A DNA stretch of 64,000 bases from Aureimonas endophytica (GCF_014642635.1 NZ_BMIQ01000009.1:1-64000); one strand, 5' to 3'; shown: positions 1 through 8,353, numbered from the stretch's first letter. Translations and numbers: made by a program. The notes: a model not told the origin generated them from the sequence alone.

Positions 1-200
1 AGCTTCTCTCTCCACAACACACATCACAAACATCACCCGCCGCACCCCACAACCCACCCAACGCGGCAACGGGCGCTCACGGCGCAAACCTCCCACACTG
101 CCATCATTGTAGAACGCCGCGCACCGCAGCCGACAGGCCGCAGACGCGGCCGCTCCCGTGCGAGCGATACGCCACAGCGCCCGCCGCCAATCCTCACCCC

Positions 201-551
201 TCAGTCCAGAACCGCTCGATACCGCGCCGCAATCGACAACCAGTCGCGCTCCCCAGCATAGGCCCGCGCCGCCTGCCGCATCCCGGCATAGCGCTCGTAG
301 GAGCCAAGCGCCGTCCGAACCCGGTCGGTCAGCTCCTCCGTCGTCGTCCCCGTCAGGCACAGCGACGAAAAGAACGCCTCCTCCCCGCCCTGCGGCGGCG
401 TCGTCACAACCAAAGCTCCATTCGCCATCGCCGCCAACGCCGTCCCACGACGCGACGATATCCCGTCGTCATACGGTAATAACGCGACCTTGGAGGGCGA
501 GTACGTATCGCGCGGCGCGAAGGCGTGGGAGATGCTTCTATGAAGCGTAAT
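201..551 (-). pseudogene. Decapitated glycosyltransferase remnant
   Basis: The minus strand reads without a stop from about 551 to a TGA at 201-203. The C-terminal half has a pattern typical of GT4/GT1-like glycosyltransferases: a Y-D-D-G-I-S-S-R-R-G stretch, then ALAAMANGALVVTT and a glycine/glutamate loop, the usual donor-sugar site of the second Rossmann domain. There is no start codon or N-terminal acceptor domain. The upstream end runs into the stop region of the neighbouring SDR gene (538). I read it as the 3' end of a larger gene cut off by rearrangement. It would be silent unless read through from the SDR gene. Confidence 0.55.
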
Positions 552-1428
552 CCATGTTCCGCAAATCCTCGACCAGGCCGGGGCCCGTCGGGTGCCAATC
601 GAGGCGTTCGCGCGTCAAGGCGCTCGACGCCGGCATATCCATGCCGGCAAAGCCGGCGAGCCAGCCGAAATGGTGCGCCGCCTCTTCGGGTGCCAGCGAT
701 CGGGTCGGAACGCCGAGCCCGGCGGCGATCGTCTCCGCGATGGCGCGAAGGGGTATGCGCTCCTCGGCAACGGCATGCCAGCGCGCGCCGGTTTCGTGCC
801 GTTCCAGCGCCAGACGGTAGAGACGCGCGACATCGGCGATGGGCGCCGCCGGCCAACGATTGTCGCCCTGCCCGAGATAGGCCGAGACACCCGTCCGCTT
901 GGCCAGCTCGATCAACGGCGTCACAAGACCTTGCTTACGCGTGTCGTGGATCTGCGACAGGCGGACGATGGCGACACCGACGCCTTTCGCCGCGACCTCG
1001 GCCCCGGCGAGTTCCGAGGCGATGCGCGGGTTCGGGTGATCGAGGTCGAACACGTCCTCTCTCGCCGGCTCGCCATGGCCGACGCTGCCCATGCCGATAC
1101 CGGACGTGATCAGGAAAGGTCGGCGAGAGCCGGCGAGAACCTCGCCGATCGCGCGAATGACGCTGCGGTCCTTCTCGCAGTTTTGAGGGAAACGCGAGAA
1201 ATCGTGGTCGAATGCCGTATGGATGACCGCATCGACGCCCACGGCGCCGCGCGCCAGACCGGCCGCGTCGTCGAGATCGCCGCGAAACGCCTCCGCGCCC
1301 GCCTCTGCCAATCGCCGCGCGCCTGAGTCAGACCGGGTGAGTCCGAGCACCGAATGACCGGCCCCGATGAGTTCGGGCACGATCCGCGAGCCGATGAAGC
1401 CGGTGGCGCCGGTAAGGAAGACACGCAT
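538..1428 (-). CDS. Atypical/extended SDR (NAD-dependent epimerase-dehydratase family)
   Basis: A 296-residue protein beginning MRVFLTGATGFIG, with the TGxxGFIG dinucleotide-binding motif of extended and atypical SDRs at residues 6-13. Residues 50-60 carry the usual DLDD acidic stretch, and a serine-rich segment (FLITSGIG) sits where the active-site serine is expected. The C-terminal half resembles NAD(P)-binding epimerase-like oxidoreductases of unknown substrate. An upstream ATG at 1458 is in frame, but 1428 gives a conventional N-terminus. The gene is divergent from the MmyB-like regulator at 1527, and a perfect palindrome lies between them, so it is probably the regulator's target. Substrate unknown. 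Confidence 0.85.
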   Translation of the reverse strand: MRVFLTGATGFIGSRIVPELIGAGHSVLGLTRSDSGARRLAEAGAEAFRGDLDDAAGLARGAVGVDAVIHTAFDHDFSRFPQNCEKDRSVIRAIGEVLAGSRRPFLITSGIGMGSVGHGEPAREDVFDLDHPNPRIASELAGAEVAAKGVGVAIVRLSQIHDTRKQGLVTPLIELAKRTGVSAYLGQGDNRWPAAPIADVARLYRLALERHETGARWHAVAEERIPLRAIAETIAAGLGVPTRSLAPEEAAHHFGWLAGFAGMDMPASSALTRERLDWHPTGPGLVEDLRNMDYAS

Positions 1429-1441
1429 GGGACATCTCCGA

Positions 1442-1458
1442 ATGGGTTCGCAACCCAT
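1442..1458. promoter_or_regulatory. Palindrome between divergent SDR and regulator genes
   Basis: ATGGGTT-CGC-AACCCAT is a perfect inverted repeat with 7-bp arms and a 3-bp centre. It lies 14 bp upstream of the SDR start (1428) and about 45 bp upstream of the -10 element of the regulator gene. The position suits an operator for the MmyB-like regulator; binding is inferred. Confidence 0.5.
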
Positions 1459-1502
1459 GTCGCGCGGTCACGCAGCCTGTTAAAGTCGTGATCTTATCGG
1501 GG

Positions 1503-1508
1503 TATAAT
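1503..1508 (+). promoter_or_regulatory. -10 element of the MmyB-like regulator gene
   Basis: TATAAT is a perfect -10 hexamer, with a weak TTAAAG about 17 bp upstream. Transcription would start near 1514. This leaves the in-frame ATG at 1488 outside the message and supports translation from 1527. Confidence 0.45.
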
Positions 1509-1526
1509 AGCCAACAGGATCGGGTC

Positions 1527-2363
1527 ATGCCGCAGAATGTCGCCAATCGGCTCGGAACCTATCTGCGCGATCGCCGCAACCGGCTCGATCCGGCGGCTCT
1601 CGGCTTCGCCGGCGGTCGCCGGCGCACGCAAGGACTGCGCCGCGAGGAAGTCGCGCAGCGCGCCAATATCAGCCCCACCTGGTACACATGGCTGGAGCAG
1701 GGGCGTGGCGGCGCGCCCTCCGCCGACGTTCTCGATCGCATCGCCAAGGGGCTCATGCTGACGGAGCCGGAACGCGAGCACCTCTTCATGCTCGGCCTCG
1801 GACGGCCGCCGGAAGCGCGGTACAAGGCCGTCGACAGCATCTCGCCGCGCCTGCAGCGCATGTTGGACGCGCTCGAGATCAGCCCGGCGATCGTCAAGAC
1901 GGCGACCTGGGATGTCGTCGCCTGGAACCGGGCTGCGGCCGCGCTCCTGACCGATTATTCCAAGCTGCCGCGCGAAGGGCGTAATATCCTGCGGCTCGTC
2001 TTCGCCGATCCCGGCGTCCGGGCGCGGCAGGACGATTGGGACAGCGTGGCTCGCTTCGTGGTCGGCGCCTTCCGCGCCGATGCCGCACGAGCGGGAGCGA
2101 GCCGCGAGATCACCGATCTCGTCGTGGAACTGTCGAGCCTCAGCTGCGAGTTCGAGGCGCTTTGGCACGACAACGAGGTCATCGCGCATGGCGAGGGGCT
2201 GAAGCGCCTGCACCATCCCGAACTGGGCCTGATGGAGCTCGAATTCTCGGCCTTCGCGGTCGATGGTCGACCGGAACTCGGGATGGTCGTCTACAATCCG
2301 GCGACGGAGGATCTGGCGAAGCGGATCCGAGCCTTCCTGGATCGGCCGATGCCTATGGCCTGA
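1527..2363 (+). CDS. XRE-type regulator with MmyB-like ligand-binding domain
   Basis: A 278-residue regulator. Residues about 5-80 form a helix-turn-helix with the characteristic LRREEVAQRANIS...WYTWLEQGR sequence of the MmyB-like family. Residues about 95-270 match the MmyB ligand-binding domain (TPAIVKTATWDVVAWN-type core, later FEALWHDNEV and LGLMELEFSAF). Members usually regulate an adjacent divergent oxidoreductase gene, as seen here. The start at 1527 is chosen because a good -10 element lies just upstream. This is the last chromosomal gene before the island. Confidence 0.88.
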   Translation: MPQNVANRLGTYLRDRRNRLDPAALGFAGGRRRTQGLRREEVAQRANISPTWYTWLEQGRGGAPSADVLDRIAKGLMLTEPEREHLFMLGLGRPPEARYKAVDSISPRLQRMLDALEISPAIVKTATWDVVAWNRAAAALLTDYSKLPREGRNILRLVFADPGVRARQDDWDSVARFVVGAFRADAARAGASREITDLVVELSSLSCEFEALWHDNEVIAHGEGLKRLHHPELGLMELEFSAFAVDGRPELGMVVYNPATEDLAKRIRAFLDRPMPMA

Positions 2364-2534
2364 AACCTAAGGCTCGGTCTTTCCGTGTTGGTGCAGAAGC
2401 GGCCGAGGGCGCTTCGGACGAAGGCCCCCTTTTTCCTACCTCTTGGTATCTATGACGACATCGCGAGAGGGCACGTCCGAACTAGCACCGAGTACGGTCG
2501 GACAGAACCGCTGATGATGTCGATTGGCCGGGAG

Positions 2535-2583
2535 AAAATGGTGCTGCGAGAGAGGATTGAACTCTCGACCTCTCCATTACCAA
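2535..2583. repeat. attL: 49-bp copy of the tRNA-Thr 3' part
   Basis: Identical over 49 bp to 47462-47510; the first mismatches are at 2534 and 2584. It covers the tRNA from the anticodon to the CCA end plus a few flanking A residues, on the minus strand. It lacks the D-arm and the 5' half of the acceptor stem, so it is not a tRNA gene. It should be the original chromosomal 3' end displaced by the insertion. Confidence 0.92.
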
Positions 2584-2705
2584 AATTACCGGAGCGGGTA
2601 TACCGAAGGTTATGGCGGGTTATGCCGGAGCTCGCAAGCCCATAGAAATCAACGGATAAGAGGGGTATAGTGGGTTATGCGAGTTTTGGGGCTGATACGG
2701 AAATC

Positions 2706-2726
2706 GTGCTGCCCATGTGCTGCCCA
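2706..2726 (+). promoter_or_regulatory. Putative integrase arm sites, left end
   Basis: GTGCTGCCCA occurs twice in direct orientation (2706-2715, 2717-2726) with an 11-bp period, just upstream of the integrase start. The same pair with the same period recurs inside the right end (47380-47400). Position and symmetry suggest arm-type binding sites for the tyrosine recombinase. Confidence 0.5.
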
Positions 2727-2737
2727 CGGAGTAGAGG

Positions 2738-3979
2738 TTGTCGCTCAAGGTTCGTCTGTCGGATGCCGCCGTCGCCCGCATACAGTTGGATGACGGCAAG
2801 AATGATATGGTCGTCTGGGACACGGACGTGACGGGCTTCGGCTTGCGCATTCGCCCTGGCGGAAAGACCTGGATCCTAGCCTATCGACCGGCGGGGACGG
2901 GTCGCAGCGGCATCTATAAGAGGATGAAGCTCGGGTCTGTCACCACAATCAGATCGACATCCGAAGCGCGCAACCTCGCGAGGATCGCGCTTGGCCAGAT
3001 CGCCCGCGGCGAGGATCCGTTGGCCACACGTAAGAAGGAGCGGGAGGCGGAGAAGGCCAAGCTCGCCGATCTGATCGACCGCTACGAAAAGGATCTGATC
3101 AGGCGAAACTACGTCGGCGCCGAGCTGCATACGCGGAACCTGCGGACGAAGATGAAGCACATGCTCGCACGGGATATCCGAACCATCACAGGCGCCGAAT
3201 ACGCCAAGGTCATCGAGCGACTGGAGACGGCCGGCAAGGCGGGCGCCGCGAAGGACTTCCGGGCGCGATGCCGGGCATTCCTGACGTGGTGCGTCTCGAA
3301 GGCCCAGGTGCTGTCGACCAATCCTCTCGCAGGCCACCGCAAGGAACGGGCGACCCGCGCTGATCGCGTCGCCAAGGCTGAGCACGGCCGCGCGCTGTCG
3401 GATACCGAGATCGTCAAGCTGTGGCGGGCTTCCGACCCTGCGACGGTCTATGGCCGGCTCGTCCGGTTCTGGCTGCTGACGGGATGCCGTCGCGGCGAAG
3501 GCGCCGGGCTCGAATGGGCGATGATCGACCGGAAGGCCAAGCTGATCCGCCTGCCGGCCGTCTTCACGAAGCAGGGGAGGGGGCACGACGTCCCGATTAC
3601 GCCGGCGCTCGCTGCGCTCTTGGATGCATGCCCCGTGGATGCACGCTCGGATCTCGTCTTCGCCTCGCCGCGCACCGGCGGGCTGATCAGCGGTTGGACG
3701 CAAATCACCGAGCGCGCGAACAAGGCGGCTGGCGTCGTCTTCCACTTCCACGATCTGCGGCGGACGTTTCGCACCGGCTTGTCTCGGCTTGGCATCGACA
3801 CGGAGACCGCCGAGCTCGCGATCGGCCACGCCCGCGCCGAACTCCTTCAGATCTATGACCGGGACCGTGGCGAAGACCGGGTGCGCGCCGCCTTCGAGGC
3901 GTGGGCGAAGCATATCGAGAAGCTCGTCGCTGCGGCGGAGAATGTGGAAGAGAAGCCTTTGATCGGGGCATTCAGCTGA
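2738..3979 (+). CDS. int: Tyrosine integrase of the island
   Basis: A 413-residue site-specific tyrosine recombinase with an N-terminal DUF4102-like arm-binding domain (about 1-100), a core-binding domain (about 105-200) and a catalytic domain (about 215-385). The catalytic set is visible: R251 in TGCRRGE, K278 in FTKQGRG, H338-x-x-R341 in HDLRR, H364 in IGHARAE and the nucleophile Y373 in LQIYDRD. It starts with TTG at 2738, since no better in-frame ATG precedes the conserved N-terminus. It lies next to attL and should catalyse integration at tRNA-Thr. The stop overlaps the next start codon (TGATG at 3977). Confidence 0.95.
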   Translation: MSLKVRLSDAAVARIQLDDGKNDMVVWDTDVTGFGLRIRPGGKTWILAYRPAGTGRSGIYKRMKLGSVTTIRSTSEARNLARIALGQIARGEDPLATRKKEREAEKAKLADLIDRYEKDLIRRNYVGAELHTRNLRTKMKHMLARDIRTITGAEYAKVIERLETAGKAGAAKDFRARCRAFLTWCVSKAQVLSTNPLAGHRKERATRADRVAKAEHGRALSDTEIVKLWRASDPATVYGRLVRFWLLTGCRRGEGAGLEWAMIDRKAKLIRLPAVFTKQGRGHDVPITPALAALLDACPVDARSDLVFASPRTGGLISGWTQITERANKAAGVVFHFHDLRRTFRTGLSRLGIDTETAELAIGHARAELLQIYDRDRGEDRVRAAFEAWAKHIEKLVAAAENVEEKPLIGAFS

Positions 3980-4305
3980 TGCGCAGCACCGACAGCTCGT
4001 CAAAGAAGCCAATTCGGAAAAGTCGAATCCGCCTCACGAAGAACGGAAAACGGCTCGGCCGACCGCGGAACAATCATACGGAGCAACAGCACTACCATCC
4101 CCTCGGCAGGGAAGAGAAATCGTCACTAACCACACTGGATATCGTTCAGGCGGTTCTTAGCACCACTCGACCAAATTATGCGGCCTCCTTGGTTGTGAGG
4201 ACAGAAGCGGCGCCACATGATGCCAAGGCTGTCGAGCGGGTTGCCAAACGTTTGGCAAGGAAGCGTGCAAGGATGGCCCAGACGCGAGGCGTCGATACCC
4301 TTTAA
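3979..4305 (+). CDS. Small basic protein coupled to the integrase
   Basis: A 108-residue lysine/arginine-rich protein whose ATG overlaps the integrase stop, so translation is probably coupled. The N-terminal 40 residues are basic and disordered (RKSRIRLTKNGKRLGRPRNN). The C-terminus predicts a helix with more basic residues (ERVAKRLARKRARM). I recognise no family. Its charge and position suggest a DNA- or RNA-binding accessory factor, which is inference only. Confidence 0.55.
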   Translation: MRSTDSSSKKPIRKSRIRLTKNGKRLGRPRNNHTEQQHYHPLGREEKSSLTTLDIVQAVLSTTRPNYAASLVVRTEAAPHDAKAVERVAKRLARKRARMAQTRGVDTL

Positions 4306-4353
4306 AAGACTATCGCTATTTTATTCAGACTTATCAGCGGTTTAGAGTGGAGC

Positions 4354-4383
4354 GTTTTGTCCGCCGTATTTGGGCGACAAAAC
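4354..4383. promoter_or_regulatory. Inverted repeat upstream of the excisionase-like gene
   Basis: GTTTTGTC-(C)GCC ... GGCG-ACAAAAC forms an 11-bp inverted repeat with one bulged base around a 7-bp centre. It ends 47 bp before the start at 4431. It could be an operator for lysogeny-type control or an accessory recombination site. Confidence 0.4.
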
Positions 4384-4430
4384 ATACGCCAACATACACC
4401 TTCGAGGCCACACCGAACCCGAAGGACACC

Positions 4431-4661
4431 ATGATGGCCTCTGCGAAAGCTTCCCTGCCCGACATCAGCAAATTGCCCGCCGACGCGCTCCTGACGCGGG
4501 CTCAAATGGCGCTGCTCACCGGTTTCAGCGTCATATCATTCAAAAAATGGGCCCGCGAGGACAGGGGCCCGCGCATCGTCTACGTCGAAGGCCGACCGCG
4601 TACGACGGTTCGGGACTTCAAGGCATGGATCGGCGGCTCGTCGTCGCAAAGCGCGGCGTGA
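4431..4661 (+). CDS. Excisionase / AlpA-like helix-turn-helix protein
   Basis: A 76-residue protein with one winged-helix fold typical of MerR/AlpA-like excisionases: LLTRAQMALLTGFSVISFKKW for the helix-turn-helix, then a GPR...GRPRTTVRDFKAWIG wing. Upstream in-frame codons (from 4347) have no similarity to the family, so the ATG pair at 4431/4434 is preferred. Position after int fits a recombination directionality factor or regulator for excision. Confidence 0.65.
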   Translation: MMASAKASLPDISKLPADALLTRAQMALLTGFSVISFKKWAREDRGPRIVYVEGRPRTTVRDFKAWIGGSSSQSAA

Positions 4662-4670
4662 GATTTCGTC

Positions 4671-5276
4671 ATGCCGGCGTCGACGCTTTTCGATCGAGCA
4701 ATCGTTTCCGATCTACCTGACCGCATCGCGAGTTGGTTCGTCGGCGACGTCGTGTTCACTAGCCTGAATGGCCTCGGACTTTTGCGAACGCGGGATCCCT
4801 TCGTCGAAGCATGGATGTTCCGCCAGCAGGAAGAGAACGTCCTCCGCGTTTTCGAATCGATGGCCGCCCGCCGCCGGCCGAAGCCTGGCCGACCGGGCAA
4901 TGGCTTTTTCAAACACCTCTTCCTGGCTGCCGCCTTCGCGGACGAGATGGCGAAATGTAGACGGCGTGAGGCGTCATACTTGGCCGCCTCCAGGAGGTTG
5001 GGGGTTTCGAAGGAGGTCGTGAAGAACGGCGTCCATGCCTTCGAGAGATCGGGAGCTTGGCCATTCTTCTACGTCGATGACGACAAGGCCACACAACGGC
5101 TGTCGGCGCTTCTCCAAATCGCACGGCATGAACTCGGCCGAATCGAGCGAGAAGCCGATCACGAGCGAAGGGCATCCGAAGAACTGCGGCGGTCGCGCCG
5201 ATTCGCGCCAGCCATAGGGGGGTATTTCGACGCCGCCTCCGCCGGCAGTCTCGGCGCTTCGCGAGGAGCGCGATGA
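4671..5276 (+). CDS. Hypothetical island protein
   Basis: A 201-residue soluble protein of no recognised family. The centre holds KPGRPGNGFFKHLFLAAAFADEMAK followed by a helix-turn-helix-like YLAASRRLGVSKEVVKNGVHAF, so DNA binding is possible. The C-terminus is arginine-rich. It is read in the same direction as its neighbours, starts 9 bp after the excisionase-like gene and overlaps the next gene by an ATGA, so it is probably part of one early operon. Confidence 0.6.
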   Translation: MPASTLFDRAIVSDLPDRIASWFVGDVVFTSLNGLGLLRTRDPFVEAWMFRQQEENVLRVFESMAARRRPKPGRPGNGFFKHLFLAAAFADEMAKCRRREASYLAASRRLGVSKEVVKNGVHAFERSGAWPFFYVDDDKATQRLSALLQIARHELGRIEREADHERRASEELRRSRRFAPAIGGYFDAASAGSLGASRGAR

Positions 5277-5536
5277 CGATGCCGGGAGAAGGTTTGCCGT
5301 GGCGCGAGCGCGTCTTCGTAACGATTGCCGAGGCCGCGTCCATTCTGGCGCGCTCGGACGACTGGATTCGCGACCGAATCGGCGAAGGTCGTTTGGACGG
5401 CCGGCGGTTGACGCGCGGCGGCCCGGTGGTCGTCACGGTTTCGAGCGTCGTTGAGATCGCTGACCAAGCCGAGCGTGTCGTACGCGCGCCGACGATATCG
5501 CGGCCGCAGCTCCGGCTCGTCTCCTCTCGCTCCTAA
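5273..5536 (+). CDS. Small helix-turn-helix DNA-binding protein
   Basis: An 87-residue protein starting at an ATGA overlap with the previous gene. Residues 15-60 (VFVTIAEAASILARSDDWIRDRIGEGRLDGRRLTRGG) form an excisionase/MerR-like helix-turn-helix with wing. This is the second such protein in the early operon. One may act in excision and the other in transcription; sequence does not say which. Confidence 0.6.
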   Translation: MTMPGEGLPWRERVFVTIAEAASILARSDDWIRDRIGEGRLDGRRLTRGGPVVVTVSSVVEIADQAERVVRAPTISRPQLRLVSSRS

Positions 5537-5544
5537 AACGAAAA

Positions 5545-5574
5545 CGGCGCGCCGGGGTCGAGACCGGCACGCCG
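5545..5574 (+). terminator. GC-rich hairpin between early operon and primase gene
   Basis: An 11-bp stem with one mismatch (CGGCGCGCCGG / CCGGCACGCCG) around an 8-nt loop. No T-run follows on the plus strand, so it may attenuate or stabilise the message and not terminate fully. On the minus strand it is followed by T-rich sequence. Confidence 0.3.
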
Positions 5575-5592
5575 CATAGGACTTTCAACGCT

Positions 5593-8076
5593 ATGGATAC
5601 GGTATCAGAACACCACGTCTTTGATCAACCCGAATTCGGTGACTTGGTTGCTCCTCGCACGGCGAAGCAACCGGATCGACAAGATGAACGGCACGCGCGC
5701 ATCAGCGTCGAAGCCGCCGCGACGGGCGTCGAGTTCCTTCGAGCCTTGGACCCGGACGGTTGGCATAATCTCGTCGCCATCAATCCGATGACTGGGCACA
5801 TCCAAGCTCGGACGTTCGCACCTGGGGATTGGTCTCGGATCGACGAGTGGATCCGGGCGTTCGCAGGAGAGCTGAACATCTACTATTCGGCGAACGAGCC
5901 GATCGCAGGGGCGCCTGACCGCAAGCTCGGCAAGAGCGATATCGGCGCCCTCCGCGCGATCTTCGCGGACGTCGACCCTGCCGACGGCGTGCCGGTCGAT
6001 CAGGCTCGCCGTGTGATCTCGAACCTGGCCGAAATGCTACAGGGGTTGGACTGGCGGCCGACCTTCTCCGTCGACACCGGCGGCGGCGCGCAATTCATCT
6101 GGCGCCTGAAGGAGAAGCTCGAAACGCGAGGTCATGCCGCTTGGGCCGAAGCGCAGGGCCGAGCCTTCGCAAAGGAGCTTCGCGGCGACGACGTCTTCAA
6201 CATAGACCGGATCCTCAGGCTGCCGGGGCCCGTGAACATCCCCCCGCCCAAGAAGGTCGCCAAGGGAAGGACGGTCCGGCAGGCCGTGGTGACGCACCGG
6301 TCCGGCCGCTGCTACGAGCCGAGCGAGCTGAGCGTAGCCGTCGCACCTATCGGATCGACGACGCCGGTCGCTCTCGATCCCGTTCCCCAGGACCAACTCG
6401 TCGGCGACATCGAGCTGATCGAGCGTGCGATGCGGGCCCTCCCGAATTCACGCGAACTTTTCCCCCATCGCGCCGATATGATCCGGATCGCCTATGCGCT
6501 ACGGGCCGCCACGGCCAAGGATCCCGGAGCCGGTCTCGAAATCCTCCACGAGTGGGCCGAGCGCTGGGAGGGCGGCGACTATGACCCGGATGTGATCGAG
6601 AAGGAGTGGGCGAGCTTGCGGCCGCCCTTCAGGATCGGGGCACCTCTGCTCTTCGAGCTCGCGGATGCTCATGGCGACGCCGACGGCAAGGCGGTGCGGC
6701 ATGAAGCCGTGGTCGCGCGATGGTTCGACGAAGACTTGGCGGCGGCTGCGAAATTAGCGAAGCCTGTCGCGGATGGGCAGCCCCACAATATCTATGTCGC
6801 GCCGGACGACATTATCGAGCGCATCAACCGGACGGAGGCGATCGCGGTCGTGCACGGGAAGACCGTCGTGATCGTAGAGAGGAATGAGGCGCCCGGCCGG
6901 CAGACCGTCGTGTTCTCGAACGTCCGTGATCGCCTGACGTGGTACGCGAACCAGAGGATCTTGCGGAATAACCAGCACCGGGCGATCTACGAGCTATGGC
7001 TCGAAGATCCGAGGCGACGTCAGTATTCCGACGTCGTGTTCGAGCCAGCCGGCGCACCCAGCGGCGCGTACAACTTGTGGCGCGGCTTCGTCGAAAGCAC
7101 CGATCCCGGTGCGAGATGCGATCGGTTCTTGGAACACCTTCGGGCTCAGATCTGTCGAAACGAGCCAGCGCTGTTCGAATGGCTTATCGGATGGCTGGCG
7201 CAGATGGTTCAGCAGCCTGCCGTGAAACCCGGCGTCGCCGTAGTGCTCCGCGGCGGGCGGGGCGTAGGAAAGTCGATTGTCGGACAATATGTCGGTGCCA
7301 TGTGCCCGATGCACCACGTGACGGTTGCTCAGCCGAAGCACCTCCTCGGCTCATTCAACGACCACCTCAAGCACGCCCTTCTGATCCAGGTCGAGGAGGC
7401 CTTTTGGGCCGGCGATAAGAAGTTGGAGGGGCCATTGAAGAACATGGTGACGTCCGACGTCAGGATGCTGGAGGGGAAGCACCTGAACGCGCATCCGATA
7501 CGGGATTGCGCGCGGCTTCTGATCACCTCGAACGAGCGCCACGTCGTGCCGGCCGGTGTGGATGAGCGCCGATGGGCGGTGTTCGATGTTGGCGAGGCCC
7601 ATAAGCAGGACCACGGATATTTCGCGGCGATCATGAAGGAGTTGAAGGAGGGTGGCGCGGGTGCGCTCCGCCAGTACTTGGAGGGCGTCGATCTCTCGAA
7701 CGTCAATGTCCGACAGGCGCCCGACACTGGGGCCCTGCTTGAAGAGAAGATCGCCTCTCTCAGTCCGATGGCGCGATGGCTTCTGGACTGCCTGACGGAG
7801 GGGCATGTCGAATCATCGGGGGAATGGCCCACGAGGATCGAGGTGAAGCGCGTCTATCAGGTCTACAGTCAGACGATCGAGAAGGACCGATATGCTCAAC
7901 GGCTCAGCGCGGAAGCCTTCGGACATCAGCTTCGCGCGATCATTCCAGAGGTCGAACGCAAACGCGGAAGCCTTCCGAACGGCTCGCGACCGTGGTTCTA
8001 CGAGCTGCCTCATCTGGATCTAAGCCGCCAGTCCTTCTGCCGGTGGATCAAAGGCGACATACAGTGGGACACGTGA
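5593..8076 (+). CDS. Primase-helicase replication protein (AEP-like primase, SF3-type helicase)
   Basis: An 827-residue replication protein. The N-terminal third has primase-polymerase features: an FADVDP acid pair near residues 126-128 and SVDTGGGAQFIW near 159-170, the AEP nucleotide-binding region. A PriCT-like helical segment follows (about 270-350: RADMIRIAYALRAATA ... EWASL). The C-terminal half has a DUF5906-type superfamily 3 helicase with Walker A GGRGVGKS at about 553-560, a Walker B-like LLIQVEEAFW and LLITSNE. Such fusions drive replication of phage satellites and integrative plasmids. The iteron field immediately downstream is the likely origin. Confidence 0.85.
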   Translation: MDTVSEHHVFDQPEFGDLVAPRTAKQPDRQDERHARISVEAAATGVEFLRALDPDGWHNLVAINPMTGHIQARTFAPGDWSRIDEWIRAFAGELNIYYSANEPIAGAPDRKLGKSDIGALRAIFADVDPADGVPVDQARRVISNLAEMLQGLDWRPTFSVDTGGGAQFIWRLKEKLETRGHAAWAEAQGRAFAKELRGDDVFNIDRILRLPGPVNIPPPKKVAKGRTVRQAVVTHRSGRCYEPSELSVAVAPIGSTTPVALDPVPQDQLVGDIELIERAMRALPNSRELFPHRADMIRIAYALRAATAKDPGAGLEILHEWAERWEGGDYDPDVIEKEWASLRPPFRIGAPLLFELADAHGDADGKAVRHEAVVARWFDEDLAAAAKLAKPVADGQPHNIYVAPDDIIERINRTEAIAVVHGKTVVIVERNEAPGRQTVVFSNVRDRLTWYANQRILRNNQHRAIYELWLEDPRRRQYSDVVFEPAGAPSGAYNLWRGFVESTDPGARCDRFLEHLRAQICRNEPALFEWLIGWLAQMVQQPAVKPGVAVVLRGGRGVGKSIVGQYVGAMCPMHHVTVAQPKHLLGSFNDHLKHALLIQVEEAFWAGDKKLEGPLKNMVTSDVRMLEGKHLNAHPIRDCARLLITSNERHVVPAGVDERRWAVFDVGEAHKQDHGYFAAIMKELKEGGAGALRQYLEGVDLSNVNVRQAPDTGALLEEKIASLSPMARWLLDCLTEGHVESSGEWPTRIEVKRVYQVYSQTIEKDRYAQRLSAEAFGHQLRAIIPEVERKRGSLPNGSRPWFYELPHLDLSRQSFCRWIKGDIQWDT

Positions 8077-8086
8077 ACTTCCCGAA

Positions 8087-8353
8087 CTAGGACAACTAGG
8101 ACAGGCACGGTCGCGCGGAACCCTTATTGTGCAGGGGCTGTCCTAGTTGTCCTAGTTGTCCTAGTAATAAATATATACGTGAGAAGATGTCTCCTAGAAA
8201 CGTGTCACATAAGCATACGCCGACTACAGGCGCACGCGTCTATAATAATTTCGTCGAAAGTCTAGGACAACTAGGACAGCTAGGACTCGTCGAGCAAAAT
8301 CAACGGGTTACCCCGACATCCAACTAGGACAGCACTAGGACAGCACTAGGACG
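8087..8353. repeat. Iteron field, candidate replication origin
   Basis: Eleven copies of the 8-mer CTAGGACA or its complement: two direct (8087, 8096), three inverted (8139, 8148, 8157), three direct (8262, 8271, 8280) and three direct (8324, 8335, 8346). The third copy of each of the last two groups has a changed final base. Period is 9 bp in the first three groups and 11 bp in the last. The gap at 8165-8261 includes AT-rich runs (AATAAATATATA, TATAATAATTT), as expected of an unwinding element. The field follows the primase-helicase gene directly. Confidence 0.7.

Noticed and set aside
2539-2583. A second tRNA-Thr gene at the left end
   Set aside because: Only the 3' part is present; there is no D-arm or 5' acceptor strand. 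It is the attachment-site copy.
8127-8327. A small frame with a GQLGQLG repeat
   Set aside because: The repeat is produced by the iterons; there is no ribosome site, and the DNA repeats are better explained as binding sites.
8087-8353. Possible CRISPR array
   Set aside because: Units are only 8 bp with 1- to 3-bp gaps and change orientation; there are no spacers and no cas genes.
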